This document shows positions 47,893 through 57,764 of a stretch of DNA of 64,000 bases, in pieces. The position numbers were made by a program, and so were the translations under genes. Each line of letters opens with the position of its first letter. Position 1 is the first letter of the stretch. The DNA comes from Microbacterium invictum (lineage in GTDB: Bacteria > Actinomycetota > Actinomycetes > Actinomycetales > Microbacteriaceae), in NCBI RefSeq assembly GCF_034421375.1, contig NZ_CP139779.1, positions 1,860,001 through 1,924,000 on the forward strand, in the 5' to 3' direction. The notes below the pieces were generated by a model. That model was given only the letters and a program-made list of their open reading frames with translations, was not told the origin of the DNA and searched no databases.

Positions 47893-48858
47893 TTACAGCG
47901 CGCGCAGCCGTTCCAGCAGGGGACCGGCGGCCTCGGCGAGGAAGCGCTCCTGGTGGTCGCCGCCGATCTGCACGAGGGCGACGTCGGTGAACCCCGCCTC
48001 GATATAGGGCCGCACGCTTTCGGCGATCTTGTCGAGGTCGGGCCCGCAGGCGATGCCGTCGGCGACGTCCTCCGGCCTCACGAACTGGCTCGCGGCGGCG
48101 AAGCTCGCCGGCGTCGGCAATTCGGAGTTCACCGGCCAGCCCAGCCCGAACCACCGGAACTGCTCGTGAGCGCGTTCGATCGCAGCATCCTCATCGGGAT
48201 CCCAGCAGATGGGGATCTGGCCGATCTTGCGCGACGGGGTCTCGTGGGCCTCATCCCACCCGGACACGAGCTCGGTCTCGGGTTCGACGGCGATCATGTG
48301 ATCCACGAGTGAGGCGAACCGCGCGATGGACTTCGGCCCCGACACCGCCGTGGCGAGCGGCACGCCGCCGTCGGGGGCGTCCCAGACGCGGGCGGAGTCG
48401 ACCCGGAAGTACTGTCCGTCGTACGTGACGAGATCACCGGTGTGAAGGGCCCGGATGATCTCGATCGCTTCGACCAGCATGTCCTGGCGCACGTCCACGC
48501 CGGGCCATCCCTCGCCGACGACGTGCTCGTTGAGGCTCTCACCCGACCCGAGTCCCAGCGTGAAGCGGCCGTCGGAGAGAAGCTGCAGCGTGGCCGCCTT
48601 CTGCGCGACGACGGCCGGGTGATAGCGCACGGTCGGGCAGGTGACGTACGTCATGAGCTCCACCCGCTCCGTCACGGCAGCCACCGCCCCCAGCATGGTC
48701 CACGCGTAGGGGGCGTGCCCCTGCGAGGTCAACCAGGGCGAGTAGTGATCGCTGGATACTTCGAAGTCGAAGCCGACGTCCTCGGCCTGCGCCGCGTGGC
48801 GCACCAGGTCCTTCGGTCCGCTCTGCTCGGTCATCAGGGTGTAGCCGAAGTTCGTCAT
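47893..48858 (-). CDS. F420-type LLM-class oxidoreductase (TIGR03557-like)
   Basis: Luciferase-like TIM barrel of 321 residues of the F420-dependent glucose-6-phosphate dehydrogenase-like group (GYTLMTEQSGP start, VSSDHYSPW, LGLGSGESLNEHV). Substrate unknown. ATG 48858 follows GGAGAAGCG (SD). Stands alone, divergent from the zinc-ribbon gene. Confidence 0.88.
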   Translation of the reverse strand: MTNFGYTLMTEQSGPKDLVRHAAQAEDVGFDFEVSSDHYSPWLTSQGHAPYAWTMLGAVAAVTERVELMTYVTCPTVRYHPAVVAQKAATLQLLSDGRFTLGLGSGESLNEHVVGEGWPGVDVRQDMLVEAIEIIRALHTGDLVTYDGQYFRVDSARVWDAPDGGVPLATAVSGPKSIARFASLVDHMIAVEPETELVSGWDEAHETPSRKIGQIPICWDPDEDAAIERAHEQFRWFGLGWPVNSELPTPASFAAASQFVRPEDVADGIACGPDLDKIAESVRPYIEAGFTDVALVQIGGDHQERFLAEAAGPLLERLRAL

Positions 48859-48988
48859 CGCTTCTCCTCAGGGTCGATGGCGCCCACGCTACGGACCGGC
48901 CCGCGCCCCGGCAGGGGGTTGCGTTCGTGGACGTGATGGGGAAGGGGACTCCCGACGGCAAGAGGGAGGCGGCGGGTAGGTTGGTCAC

Positions 48989-49720
48989 GTGAACGCCACT
49001 CCCGCCGATCAGCGCCGACTCCTCGAGGTGTCCGACCTGGACACCCGTATCCGTCAGGCCGAGCACGCCCGGCGCAACCCGCCGCAGGCGGAGCGGGTCA
49101 AGGAACTCCTCGCCCGCCGCACCGAGCTGACGCAGGAGCTCAGCCGCCGTGCCGGGGCTCGCGACGACCTGCGGGCAGAACTGGCGCGGATCGAATCCGA
49201 TGTCGCCGTCGTCGACGCCCGCCGCGCACGTGATGAGCAGCGACTGGCGGCCAGCTCGAACTCGCGGGAGGCGCAGGGGTTCGAAAGCGAGCTCGCCTCG
49301 CTCGCGCGTCGTAAGCGCGACCTGGAGGACGCCGAGCTCGAGGTCATGGAGAAGCTCGATGTCGCGGAGGCCGCGGTGGTCGAGCAGGAGGAGCTGATCC
49401 GCGCCACGAACGAGGAGGGTGCCCGGCTCAGCGCCGAGGCCAAACGCGCGGTGGCCGAGGCCGAGGCTTCGCTCACCGCCGCCCAGCGCGACCGCGACGC
49501 CGTGGCCGGATCGATCGCATCCGACCTGTTGGCGATGTACGAGCGCCTCGCCGCCCGCGGCGTGGGTGCGGGTCTCCTCCGCCGTCAGACCTGCGAGGGG
49601 TGCCACATGGTGCTGTCCGGCACCGATCTGCAGCGGATCCGGCAGACCCCGGATGACACGGTGGTCACGTGCCCGGAATGCGGTGGCATCCTCGTCCGCA
49701 CCGAGGAGTCCGGAGTCTGA
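48989..49720 (+). CDS. Zinc-ribbon domain protein with long coiled coil (CdsZ/DUF164-like)
   Basis: 243 residues: antiparallel coiled coil (about 10-180, Glu/Arg/Ala-rich) then a C4 zinc ribbon CEGCH...CPECGG (about 202-234). Proteins of this family lie near nif3 or RNase H genes and are thought to act as adaptors or in nucleic-acid binding. GTG 48989 follows TAGGTT by 6 nt (leaderless). The polymerase gene starts 34 bp later, likely same transcript. Confidence 0.9.
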   Translation: MNATPADQRRLLEVSDLDTRIRQAEHARRNPPQAERVKELLARRTELTQELSRRAGARDDLRAELARIESDVAVVDARRARDEQRLAASSNSREAQGFESELASLARRKRDLEDAELEVMEKLDVAEAAVVEQEELIRATNEEGARLSAEAKRAVAEAEASLTAAQRDRDAVAGSIASDLLAMYERLAARGVGAGLLRRQTCEGCHMVLSGTDLQRIRQTPDDTVVTCPECGGILVRTEESGV

Positions 49721-49754
49721 GACCGCCCCGGACCCCGCGACCGGCGGCCGCGGC

Positions 49755-51488
49755 ATGAGCGCGCCGGCGACGGACATCGCCTGGGTGGCACTCGGCACCA
49801 TGGCCGACGGCTGGGAGGCGGTGATCCTCGATGCGGCCGGGGCGGAGTGCGAGCGACGCGCGATCGCCTCGACCGACCTTGCGCCCTGGGTGGCGGAGAC
49901 GGAGGTTCGGCGCGCGCCGCGCTGGGTCTGGTCGGACACCGCGGCGCTGTATCCTCCGCTGCTCGCCGTCGGCGTGCGCATCGCGCGATGTCATGACCTC
50001 CGCCTCGCGCACGCGATCCTGCGCGGGCGCAGCGACCTGCCCGAGGACCTGTCGGCGATGACCGACCCGAGGTGGGACGCGCCGGCCGAGGTCGCCGAGG
50101 CGGAGAGCGCCGACGCCCTGTTCTCCCTCGATTCCGACGCCGGGGGGTCGTCTCCGACGGACGCGATCCCCGCTGTGCTGCGCGAGTTCGCATGGCAGCG
50201 CGACGCGATCGCGGCGAGCAGCTCGCCGCGCGACCTGCGGCTGCTCCTCGCCGCCGAATCGGCCGGGGCTCTTGCGGCGGTCGAGATGAGGCAGGCGGGT
50301 CTGCCGTGGGATGTCGACACGCATGACCGCGTGCTCGCGGAGATCCTCGGCCCTCGCCCGCGCACCGGCGCGCTGCCCGACCGGATGCGACGGCTGGCCG
50401 ACGAGATCCGCGGCGCGCTCGGGGACCCCGGGGCGTCGCTCGACTCGCCTCCCAAGCTCCTTCGTTCACTGCACCGGGTCGGGATCGAGGTCGAGACGAC
50501 GACCCGCTGGGAGCTCGAGCGGCACACGCATCCCGCGATCGCACCGCTGGTCGAGTACAAGCGGATGTCCCGGCTCCTCACGGCCAACGGCTGGTCATGG
50601 CTCGACGACTGGGTGCAGGACGGGCGCTTCCGACCGGTGTACGTGCCCGGCGGCGTGGTGACGGGGAGGTGGGCCTCCTCCGGTGGGGGCGCCCTGCAGA
50701 TCCCCCGGGTGCTGAGACAGGCCGTGCGCGCTGATCCCGGATGGTGCCTCGTCGTCGCCGATGTCGCTCAGCTCGAACCGCGCGTACTCGCCGCGATGGC
50801 CGGCGATCTCTCCCTGGCCGCCGCGGCCCGGGGACGGGATCTCTACGAGGGTGTGGTGACGACGGGCGCGGTGGCGACGAGATCGGACGCCAAGATGGCG
50901 CTGCTCGGCGCGATGTACGGCGCGACGACGGGGGAGAGCGGGCGCCTGGTGCCGAGACTGCGGCGGTCGTTCCCGCGGGCGATGGCCCTCGTCGACGAGG
51001 CTGCTCGGGTGGGGGAGGACGGCGGTGTCGTCCGGACGAGGTGGGGAAGGACCTCCCCGCCACCAGGGCCGGGATGGCGTGCGGCGCAGAAGCGCGCCAG
51101 CGAATCCGACGCGTCGTCGGCGGAGCAGCAACGGGCCAGGCGCAGCGCCCGCGACCGAGGACGATTCACCCGCAACTTCGTCGTGCAGGGCACCGCCGCC
51201 GAGTGGGCACTGGCCTGGATCGCAGACCTGCGGGGGCGCCTCCACGCACTCGGCGGCGACGCGGTGGATCCTCCGGCAGAGGCTTCCGGACCGGTGTTCT
51301 CGCGACATCCTCACCTCGCGTTCTTCCTGCACGACGAGATCATCGTCCACGCCCCGCTCTCGCACGCCGAGGACGTGGCCGATGCGGTGCGCGCGGCATC
51401 CGTCTCGGCCACTCGGCTGCTGTTCGGCGACTTCCCGCTCGATTTCCCCCTGGATCTTCGGATCACCGAGACTGCTGCCAAGGCCTGA
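49755..51488 (+). CDS. Family A DNA polymerase (bifunctional exonuclease/polymerase-type)
   Basis: 577-residue polymerase of the short actinobacterial PolA-like group. Motif A VADVAQLEPRVLA, motif B DAKMALLGAMYGAT and motif C FFLHDEIIVHAP are intact, so polymerase activity is expected. The N-terminal 190 residues should be the 3'-5' exonuclease-like domain, but no clear DEDD acidic set is visible. No 5'-3' nuclease domain. ATG 49755; the frame further upstream is a shadow. Followed by rnpB after about 40 bp. Confidence 0.88.
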   Translation: MSAPATDIAWVALGTMADGWEAVILDAAGAECERRAIASTDLAPWVAETEVRRAPRWVWSDTAALYPPLLAVGVRIARCHDLRLAHAILRGRSDLPEDLSAMTDPRWDAPAEVAEAESADALFSLDSDAGGSSPTDAIPAVLREFAWQRDAIAASSSPRDLRLLLAAESAGALAAVEMRQAGLPWDVDTHDRVLAEILGPRPRTGALPDRMRRLADEIRGALGDPGASLDSPPKLLRSLHRVGIEVETTTRWELERHTHPAIAPLVEYKRMSRLLTANGWSWLDDWVQDGRFRPVYVPGGVVTGRWASSGGGALQIPRVLRQAVRADPGWCLVVADVAQLEPRVLAAMAGDLSLAAAARGRDLYEGVVTTGAVATRSDAKMALLGAMYGATTGESGRLVPRLRRSFPRAMALVDEAARVGEDGGVVRTRWGRTSPPPGPGWRAAQKRASESDASSAEQQRARRSARDRGRFTRNFVVQGTAAEWALAWIADLRGRLHALGGDAVDPPAEASGPVFSRHPHLAFFLHDEIIVHAPLSHAEDVADAVRAASVSATRLLFGDFPLDFPLDLRITETAAKA

Positions 51489-51514
51489 CCCCGGACGCGT
51501 CGCGGGTCGGCGAT

Positions 51515-51520
51515 AGACTC
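51515..51520 (+). promoter_or_regulatory. -10 box of rnpB
   Basis: TAGACT about 8 nt before the predicted RNase P RNA 5' end. Confidence 0.55.
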
Positions 51521-51527
51521 GGACCGC

Positions 51528-51897
51528 GAATGGGTCGGCTAGACGGTCGCGTCGCGGGTTCGCCCGCGCCGAGGAACGTCCGGGCTCCACAGGGCAGGGC
51601 GGTGGGTAACACCCACCCGGAGTGATCCGCGAGACAGTGCCACAGAGAACAGACCGCCGGGGGAGACCCCGGTAAGGGTGAAACGGCGGTGTAAGAGACC
51701 ACCGGGGTCGTGGTGACACGACCCGCACGGTAAACCTCGCCCGGAGCAAGGCCAGACAGAGGATGCTGACGCGGCTCGCCGAGTCCTCGGGTAGGCCGCT
51801 GGAGCGGCACGGCAACGTGTCGCCGAGAGAGATGACCGTCCACGGGGCTCACGCCCCCGGACAGAACCCGGCGTACAGGCCGGCCCATTCGCCTCTC
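51528..51897 (+). ncRNA. rnpB: RNase P RNA (bacterial class A)
   Basis: Catalytic RNA that trims tRNA 5' leaders; about 370 nt. Conserved blocks GAGGAACGTCCGGGCTCCAC, GAGAACAGACCGCC, GGTAAGGGTGAAACGGC, AGAGAGATGACCGTC and ACAGAACCCGGCGTACAGG appear in order. The ends pair (CGAATGGG with CCCATTCG), fixing the boundaries to within a few bases. Confidence 0.96.
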
Positions 51898-51918
51898 CCC
51901 ACCCCGGGCGAGGGCGGA

Positions 51919-52101
51919 TCAGTCGGTCATGCCGCAGCGGATCCAGTTCTGGATGGACCAGATGACGTTGTACAGGTTCAGCGGCGCGACGTCGTAGGTG
52001 TCCCAGCGCTGACCGACGTGAGCGGTCCATTCAGGGATCCGACCGCAGCAGGCACGGTGGCCGAACAGGCGGAAGAGGGTGTTGCAGAGCACAGCACGCA
52101 C
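51919..52101 (-). CDS. Small Trp/Cys-rich protein of unknown function
   Basis: 60-residue frame, GTG start (RAVLCNTLFRLFGH...), with GAAGGGA about 9 nt before it. It has four Cys and four Trp (HRACCGRIPEWT; VIWSIQNWIRCG). Third-position GC is high and synonymous choice matches neighbouring genes, which favours a real gene over chance. Located between rnpB and ppgK. Function unknown. Confidence 0.65.
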   Translation of the reverse strand: MRAVLCNTLFRLFGHRACCGRIPEWTAHVGQRWDTYDVAPLNLYNVIWSIQNWIRCGMTD

Positions 52102-52197
52102 AGGGGCGTCCCTTCGTCATGGGCGGCCCCGGGATGGGGCTACCGTTGACGGGCCTGCGGGATCCTCTCCATCGTCATGACGTCAGCCTGCCTCATC

Positions 52198-52995
52198 TCA
52201 ATCGGCCACGGTGACGTCGGCCAGCTGCGGTGCCGCACCGAGCGACAGGGCGGCGGCGCCGATGATCCCCGCGTTGTTGCGGTGCGTCGCGGGCACGATC
52301 GGCGTCTTCAACGACAGCAGGTGGAGGAATTTGTCGGCGTGCTTGCTGACGCCGCCGCCGACGATGAACAGGTCGGGGCTGAAGAGGAACTGCACGTAGT
52401 CGTAGTACCACTGCAGCCGCTCGGCCCACTGCTCCCACGAGAGCTCCTCGCGCTCCATCGCCGAGTAGGCGGCGAACGCCTCGGCGTCCTTTCCGTGCTT
52501 GGCGCGCTGGAGGTGACCGAGTTCGGTGTTGGGGATGAGCACTCCGCGGTACATGACCGCCGAGCCGATCCCCGTGCCGAGGGTGGTGAGGATGACGAGC
52601 CCGTTCTGGTCCCGCGCGGCGCCGTAGCGCATCTCGGCGACCCCTGCGACATCGGCATCGTTGGCGAAGTAGATGTCGCGACCGAGGCCGTCCTCGAAGA
52701 ACTTCTCCGCCTCGAACCCGATCCATTTGTCGGACACGTTCGCGGCCGAAAGGGTCGTGCCGTTCTTCACGATGGCGGGGAAGGCGACGCCGAGCGGAAT
52801 GGCGTCCTCGCTGATCTCCAGGCGCGAGAGCACCTCTTTGACCGCCTCGAGGACATCCGGCGGTTCGGCACCCTTCGGAGTGGAGACCTTCACCCGATCG
52901 GTGAGGAGGGTCCCGTCCTTCAGGTCCACCACCGCACCCTTGATGCCCGTGCCGCCGATGTCGATGCCGACGGCGCGCGTCGCGTCAGAAGCCAT
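52198..52995 (-). CDS. ppgK: Polyphosphate glucokinase (ROK family)
   Basis: Phosphorylates glucose using polyphosphate or ATP; 265 residues. GIDIGGTGIKGAVVDL phosphate loop, ANDADVAGVAE with catalytic Asp, TLGTGIGSA. No ROK CxCGxxGC zinc motif, as expected for PpgK. ATG 52995 follows TAGGCT by 6 nt on the reverse strand (leaderless). Confidence 0.94.
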   Translation of the reverse strand: MASDATRAVGIDIGGTGIKGAVVDLKDGTLLTDRVKVSTPKGAEPPDVLEAVKEVLSRLEISEDAIPLGVAFPAIVKNGTTLSAANVSDKWIGFEAEKFFEDGLGRDIYFANDADVAGVAEMRYGAARDQNGLVILTTLGTGIGSAVMYRGVLIPNTELGHLQRAKHGKDAEAFAAYSAMEREELSWEQWAERLQWYYDYVQFLFSPDLFIVGGGVSKHADKFLHLLSLKTPIVPATHRNNAGIIGAAALSLGAAPQLADVTVAD

Positions 52996-53073
52996 GGCGC
53001 AAGCCTATCGACGCCACCGTCGATCAGTAGGATCGACCCAGCGGATGATCCGTGGGCGATCCGAGGAGTCAAC

Positions 53074-53295
53074 GTGGCACACGACAGCGAGAAGTACTGG
53101 TACAACCTGACCACCGGCGAGGTCGAGAAGGGCTTCGAGTCGCCCGCGATCGACCGCGCGGGGCCCTTCGACACCCCGGAGGAAGCGGCGAAGGCGCCCG
53201 ACGTCCTGCGTGAGCGCTCCCGCGCGTGGGCCGAGGACGAAGCCCGCGAGGACGGCTGGGAGAGCCGTCCGGCCGGCAGCGACGGCGCGAACTAG
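53074..53295 (+). CDS. Small acidic SPOR-related protein
   Basis: 73 residues (AHDSEKYWYNLTTGEVEKG...). Matches a short actinobacterial family often called SPOR-domain protein; role unknown. GTG 53074 is preceded by GAGGAG at 6 nt (good SD). Precedes glnA2 by 63 bp. Confidence 0.8.
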   Translation: MAHDSEKYWYNLTTGEVEKGFESPAIDRAGPFDTPEEAAKAPDVLRERSRAWAEDEAREDGWESRPAGSDGAN

Positions 53296-53358
53296 TCTGA
53301 CCTCGGCGCGGCGGCCGGCACGGCCCCCGCGCCCGCGAAACCTGGCGGAAGGGAACCC

Positions 53359-54696
53359 ATGGACAAGCAGCGGGACTTCGTACTGCGCACGATCGAGGAA
53401 CGCGGCGTCAAGTTCGTCCGCCTGTGGTTCACCGACGTCATCGGCACGCTGAAGTCGGTCGCGATCGCGCCGGCCGAGGTGGAGGGCGCGTTCTCGGAGG
53501 GGCTGGGATTCGACGGTTCCGCCATCGAGGGGCTCACGCGGTCGTACGAGTCGGACCTGCTCGCCCACCCCGACCCCAGCACCTTTCAGATCCTGCCGTG
53601 GCGCGGCGAGATCGACCCGACCGCTCGCATGTTCTGCGACATCACGACCCCCGATGGCCAGCCCGCCGTGGCCGACCCCCGCCACGTGCTCAAGCGCGCT
53701 CTGGCGAAGGCCGCCGACGCGGGGTTCACCTTCTACACGCACCCCGAGATCGAGTTCTACCTGCTGAAGTCGTCGTCGTTCGGCACCGAGGGCCCCGAGC
53801 CGGTCGACTCGGCAGGATACTTCGACAACGTGCCCGGTGGGACCGCCCACGACTTCCGTCGCCGGTCGGTGCGGATGCTGGAGGATCTCGGCATCTCGGT
53901 GGAGTTCAGCCACCACGAGGGCGGACCCGGTCAGAACGAGATCGACCTGCGCTACGCCGACGCCCTGGCCACGGCCGACAACATCATGACCTTCCGCACG
54001 GTCATCAAGGAGGTGGCGATCGAGCAGGGCGTCTACGCGACGTTCATGCCCAAGCCCCTCGGCGGCAAGCCCGGCAGCGGGATGCACACCCATATGTCGC
54101 TGTTCGAGGGCGACGTCAACGCCTTCTACGAAGAGGGTGCGCAGTACCAGCTGTCGAAGATCGGGCGTCAATTCATCGCCGGGCTGCTCCGACACGCCAA
54201 CGAGATCTCCGCGGTGACGAATCAGTTCGTCAACTCCTATAAGCGCCTGTGGGGCGGGGACGAGGCACCGAGCTTCATCACGTGGGGCCACAACAACCGC
54301 TCCGCGCTCGTGCGAGTACCCCTGTACAAGCCGAACAAGGGTCAGTCCTCCCGCGTGGAGTACCGCGCGCTGGACTCGGCGGCCAATCCCTATCTCGCCT
54401 ACGCGCTCATGCTGGCGGCGGGCCTCAAGGGCATCGAAGAGGGCTACGAACTGCCGCCGGAGGCCGAGGACAACGTCTGGTCTCTCACCGACGCCGAGCG
54501 CCGTGCCCTCGGTTACGCACCGCTGCCCGCGAGCCTCGACCACGCCCTGGAGTACATGGAGGAATCCGAGCTCGTCGCCGAGACCCTCGGTGAGCAGGTC
54601 TTCAGCTATGTGCTGCTGAACAAACGGCGCGAATGGCAGGAGTACCGCTCGCAGGTGACCCCCTTCGAGCTGAAGAGCAACCTCGAGATGCTCTGA
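53359..54696 (+). CDS. glnA2: Glutamine synthetase, GlnA2 type
   Basis: ATP-dependent ligase-type enzyme of 445 residues: GLGFDGSAIEG, PEIEFYLL, HHEGGPGQNEIDLRYADAL, GSGMHTHMS, NNRSALVRVP and EYRALDSAANPYLAY. It lacks the KxxYxLPPEE adenylylation tyrosine region (here YELPPEAEDNVWSL without the preceding KDLY), unlike glnA1 in this window. Related actinobacterial GlnA2 proteins may make other gamma-glutamyl products; not resolved here. Followed by glnE after 7 bp. Confidence 0.93.
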   Translation: MDKQRDFVLRTIEERGVKFVRLWFTDVIGTLKSVAIAPAEVEGAFSEGLGFDGSAIEGLTRSYESDLLAHPDPSTFQILPWRGEIDPTARMFCDITTPDGQPAVADPRHVLKRALAKAADAGFTFYTHPEIEFYLLKSSSFGTEGPEPVDSAGYFDNVPGGTAHDFRRRSVRMLEDLGISVEFSHHEGGPGQNEIDLRYADALATADNIMTFRTVIKEVAIEQGVYATFMPKPLGGKPGSGMHTHMSLFEGDVNAFYEEGAQYQLSKIGRQFIAGLLRHANEISAVTNQFVNSYKRLWGGDEAPSFITWGHNNRSALVRVPLYKPNKGQSSRVEYRALDSAANPYLAYALMLAAGLKGIEEGYELPPEAEDNVWSLTDAERRALGYAPLPASLDHALEYMEESELVAETLGEQVFSYVLLNKRREWQEYRSQVTPFELKSNLEML

Positions 54697-54703
54697 TCCC
54701 CGC

Positions 54704-57700
54704 ATGAGCACGGGCGAGCGCACGTCGTCTCTCACCGAGCTCGCTCGGCTGGGCTTCAGCGCTCTCTCCGAGAGCGCGGAGATGCTGGATGAGCTCGCGA
54801 CGGCGCTCGACGTGCCTCGCGGCGACCTGCTCCGAGCCGCGGCGGCGGCCGCGGACCCCGACGGTGCGCTTCTCGCCCTCACGCGGATCGCCCGTCGCGA
54901 CGCGCAGCCGGTGCGCGCCGTCCACAGCGACCCGCAGGGATGGCGTTCGCTCTGGGCGCTCCTGGGGGCATCGACGGGGTTCGCCGAGTTCTTCCTGCGT
55001 CGCCCCGACGAAGTGGCCCAGCTCGCCGGCGCCGGTCTGGGCCTGCCGAGCCCCGAGACGCTCCGCGAGGAGATGCTCGACGCGATCGGAGCGGAGGACG
55101 GATTCGCGGCGGAGGGCGGGGAGGAGGCCTGGGTACGACTGCGCGTGCGCTATCGGCGTCTCCTCGCCCGGATCGCCGCGTTCGACCTGCTCCACCCCGA
55201 CCCCCTCGAGGTGATGCCCGATATCGCCGCGCGCCTGGCCGACGCGGCGGGGGCGGCCCTGGAGGCATCGCTCGCGATCGCACGGACGCGGGTCTCCCGC
55301 GGTGCCGCAGGAGCGAGCCTGTTCCCCGCAGAGCAGGTGGCCCGGACGAACCTCGCCATCATCGGCATGGGGAAGGCCGGCGCCCGCGAGCTCAACTACG
55401 TCAGCGACGTCGACGTCATCTTCGTCGCCGGCGCCGATGACGACACCCTCGCGAAGATCGGCGAGAGCCGGGTCGTCGATATCGCCACGCGGCTGGCCGT
55501 GCAGACCATGCGCGGCATCTCAGGGGCCGAGATCGAGCCGCCGCTCTGGGAGGTCGACGCCAACCTCCGGCCCGAGGGCAAGCAGGGGGCGCTCGTGCGC
55601 ACCCTCGGGTCGCACCTGTCGTACTACGACCGATGGGCCAAGAGCTGGGAGTTCCAGGCGCTGCTCAAGGCCCGACCGCTCGCGGGCGACGCCGCGCTCG
55701 GCGAGCAGTACGTCGCGGCTCTCGCGCCCAAGGTGTGGACCAGCGCCGCGCGAGAGAACTTCGTCGACAGCGTCCAGCGCATGCGGGAGCGAGTGACCGA
55801 CCACATCCCCGCCGAGGAGGTCTCCGTTCAGATCAAGCTCGGGCCCGGCGGCATCCGAGATGTGGAGTTCACCGTCCAGCTCCTGCAGCTCGTCCACGGT
55901 CTGACCGACGACCGCATCCGGCAGCGCGGAACCCTCCCGGCATTGGAGGCGCTGGCCTCCGAGGGGTACATCGGCCGCGCCGAGGCCTCCGCCTTCTCGC
56001 GCGACTATCGTGCTCTCCGTGTGCTGGAGCACCGGATGCAGCTGCGGCACCTGCGCCGCACGCACCTCATGCCTCGGACGCCCGACGAATTGCGCGTGCT
56101 CGCCCGTGCCACCGGACTGGCGGAGACGGGGGAGCGGGTCTGGCAGACCTGGGAGGCGATCAAACGCGAGGTCCGCGACATCCACGTCCGCCTGTTCTAC
56201 CGTCCCCTCCTCTCGGCCGTCGCGAGCCTCCCCGAGGCCGAGCGTTCCCTGTCGCCGGCGCAGGCACACGATCGTCTGGCGGCGATCGGATTCACTGATC
56301 CCGCGGGCGCCCTGCGTCATATCGGCGCGCTGACGAGCGGTCTCAGTCGGAAGGCCACGATTCAACGGCATCTGATGCCGGTGATGATCCGCTGGTTCGC
56401 CGACGGCGTGGATCCCGACTACGGGCTCCTCGCCTTCCGCCGTATCAGTGAGCGGCTGGGCGACACGCCCTGGTTCCTCCGCATGCTCCGCGATTCGTCG
56501 GGCGCCGCCGAGAGTCTCACCCGCGTGCTGTCGGGTTCGCGATACGTCGGCGAGCTCATGGAGTGGATCCCCGAATCCGCGGCCTGGCTGGACGACCCCG
56601 ATCTGCTGCGCCCCCGAAGCGGTCTCGCCTTGCAGGAGGAGGCGCGAGCGATCCAGACCCGACATGACAATGCGGATGACGCGATGCGCGCCGTGCGGGC
56701 GCTTCGCCGCAGAGAACTGCTGCGCACCGCGATGGCGGCGATCCTCGGCACCCTCACGATCGAAGAGCTCGCGGACGCCCTCACCACGATCACCGAAGTC
56801 ACCATCCAGGCGACGCTCCGTGCCGTACGGCGCGACGTGCTGGAGCCCGAGGACGCGCCACTGGACTTCTCGGTGATCGCGATGGGTCGTTTCGGCGGCG
56901 CCGAACTCGGGTTCGGATCGGATGCCGACGTCATGTACGTCTACAGACCCAACGGCATCGACCCCGAGCGTGCGGCGCGAAAGGCGCTGCAGCTCGTCGG
57001 AGCGCTCCGGCAGTACTCCGAGGATCATCGCGCACCGCTCGACCTCGACGCGGGGCTGCGCCCCGAGGGACGCAACGGACCGCTCGCGCGCTCCTTGGAC
57101 GCTTTCGAGGAGTACTACCGGCGCTGGTCGCTGTCGTGGGAGGCCCAGGCGCTCCTGCGTGCCCGTGGCGTGGCGGGCAGCGTCAAGCTCATCACCGCCT
57201 TCACCGGCCTTGCCAACGAGGTGCGCTACCCCGCTGCGCCCGACCCGGCGGGACTCCGCGAGATCAAGCGCATCAAGGCTCGCGTCGAGAACGAGCGCCT
57301 GCCGCAGGGGGCTGATCCGGCCAGGCATCTCAAGCTCGGACCCGGCGGCCTCAGCGACGTGGAATGGCTCGTGCAGCTGCTGCAGCTGCAGTACGCCCAC
57401 ACCGTGCCGGCACTGCGCACCACGTCGACGACCGTGGCCCTGACGGCCGCCAGAGACGCCGGCATCGTGCCCGAGGCCGACGCTGCGCGCCTCTTCGAGG
57501 CGTGGCGGCTCGCCAGCCGTCTGCGCTCGGCCAACACGCTCCTGTCCGGGCAGACGAGCGATGTGCTGCCGACGGACCGGAAGAAGCTGGACGGGATCGG
57601 CCGACTGCTGGAGTACCCCCCTCGATCTGCCACCCAGGTCGAGGAGGACTGGCTTCGCACCGCGCGGCGGGCACGGCGGAGCTTCGAGCGTCTCTTCTAC

Positions 57701-57706
57701 GGCTGA
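54704..57706 (+). CDS. glnE: Glutamine synthetase adenylyltransferase/deadenylase
   Basis: Bifunctional nucleotidyltransferase of 1000 residues that switches GlnA1 off and on. Two homologous halves, each with the GxG...DxD motif: GKAGARELNYVSDVDVIFV (about 225) and GRFGGAELGFGSDADVMYVY (about 730), joined by a helical domain. ATG 54704. Co-transcribed with glnA2; its target glnA1 is 4 kb away on the other strand. Confidence 0.96.
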   Translation: MSTGERTSSLTELARLGFSALSESAEMLDELATALDVPRGDLLRAAAAAADPDGALLALTRIARRDAQPVRAVHSDPQGWRSLWALLGASTGFAEFFLRRPDEVAQLAGAGLGLPSPETLREEMLDAIGAEDGFAAEGGEEAWVRLRVRYRRLLARIAAFDLLHPDPLEVMPDIAARLADAAGAALEASLAIARTRVSRGAAGASLFPAEQVARTNLAIIGMGKAGARELNYVSDVDVIFVAGADDDTLAKIGESRVVDIATRLAVQTMRGISGAEIEPPLWEVDANLRPEGKQGALVRTLGSHLSYYDRWAKSWEFQALLKARPLAGDAALGEQYVAALAPKVWTSAARENFVDSVQRMRERVTDHIPAEEVSVQIKLGPGGIRDVEFTVQLLQLVHGLTDDRIRQRGTLPALEALASEGYIGRAEASAFSRDYRALRVLEHRMQLRHLRRTHLMPRTPDELRVLARATGLAETGERVWQTWEAIKREVRDIHVRLFYRPLLSAVASLPEAERSLSPAQAHDRLAAIGFTDPAGALRHIGALTSGLSRKATIQRHLMPVMIRWFADGVDPDYGLLAFRRISERLGDTPWFLRMLRDSSGAAESLTRVLSGSRYVGELMEWIPESAAWLDDPDLLRPRSGLALQEEARAIQTRHDNADDAMRAVRALRRRELLRTAMAAILGTLTIEELADALTTITEVTIQATLRAVRRDVLEPEDAPLDFSVIAMGRFGGAELGFGSDADVMYVYRPNGIDPERAARKALQLVGALRQYSEDHRAPLDLDAGLRPEGRNGPLARSLDAFEEYYRRWSLSWEAQALLRARGVAGSVKLITAFTGLANEVRYPAAPDPAGLREIKRIKARVENERLPQGADPARHLKLGPGGLSDVEWLVQLLQLQYAHTVPALRTTSTTVALTAARDAGIVPEADAARLFEAWRLASRLRSANTLLSGQTSDVLPTDRKKLDGIGRLLEYPPRSATQVEEDWLRTARRARRSFERLFYG

Positions 57707-57764
57707 GGCGCACGAGCCGCTGTCGACCTTGCGCCGCCGACCGATTCAGGCGCATCCTTCTGAC

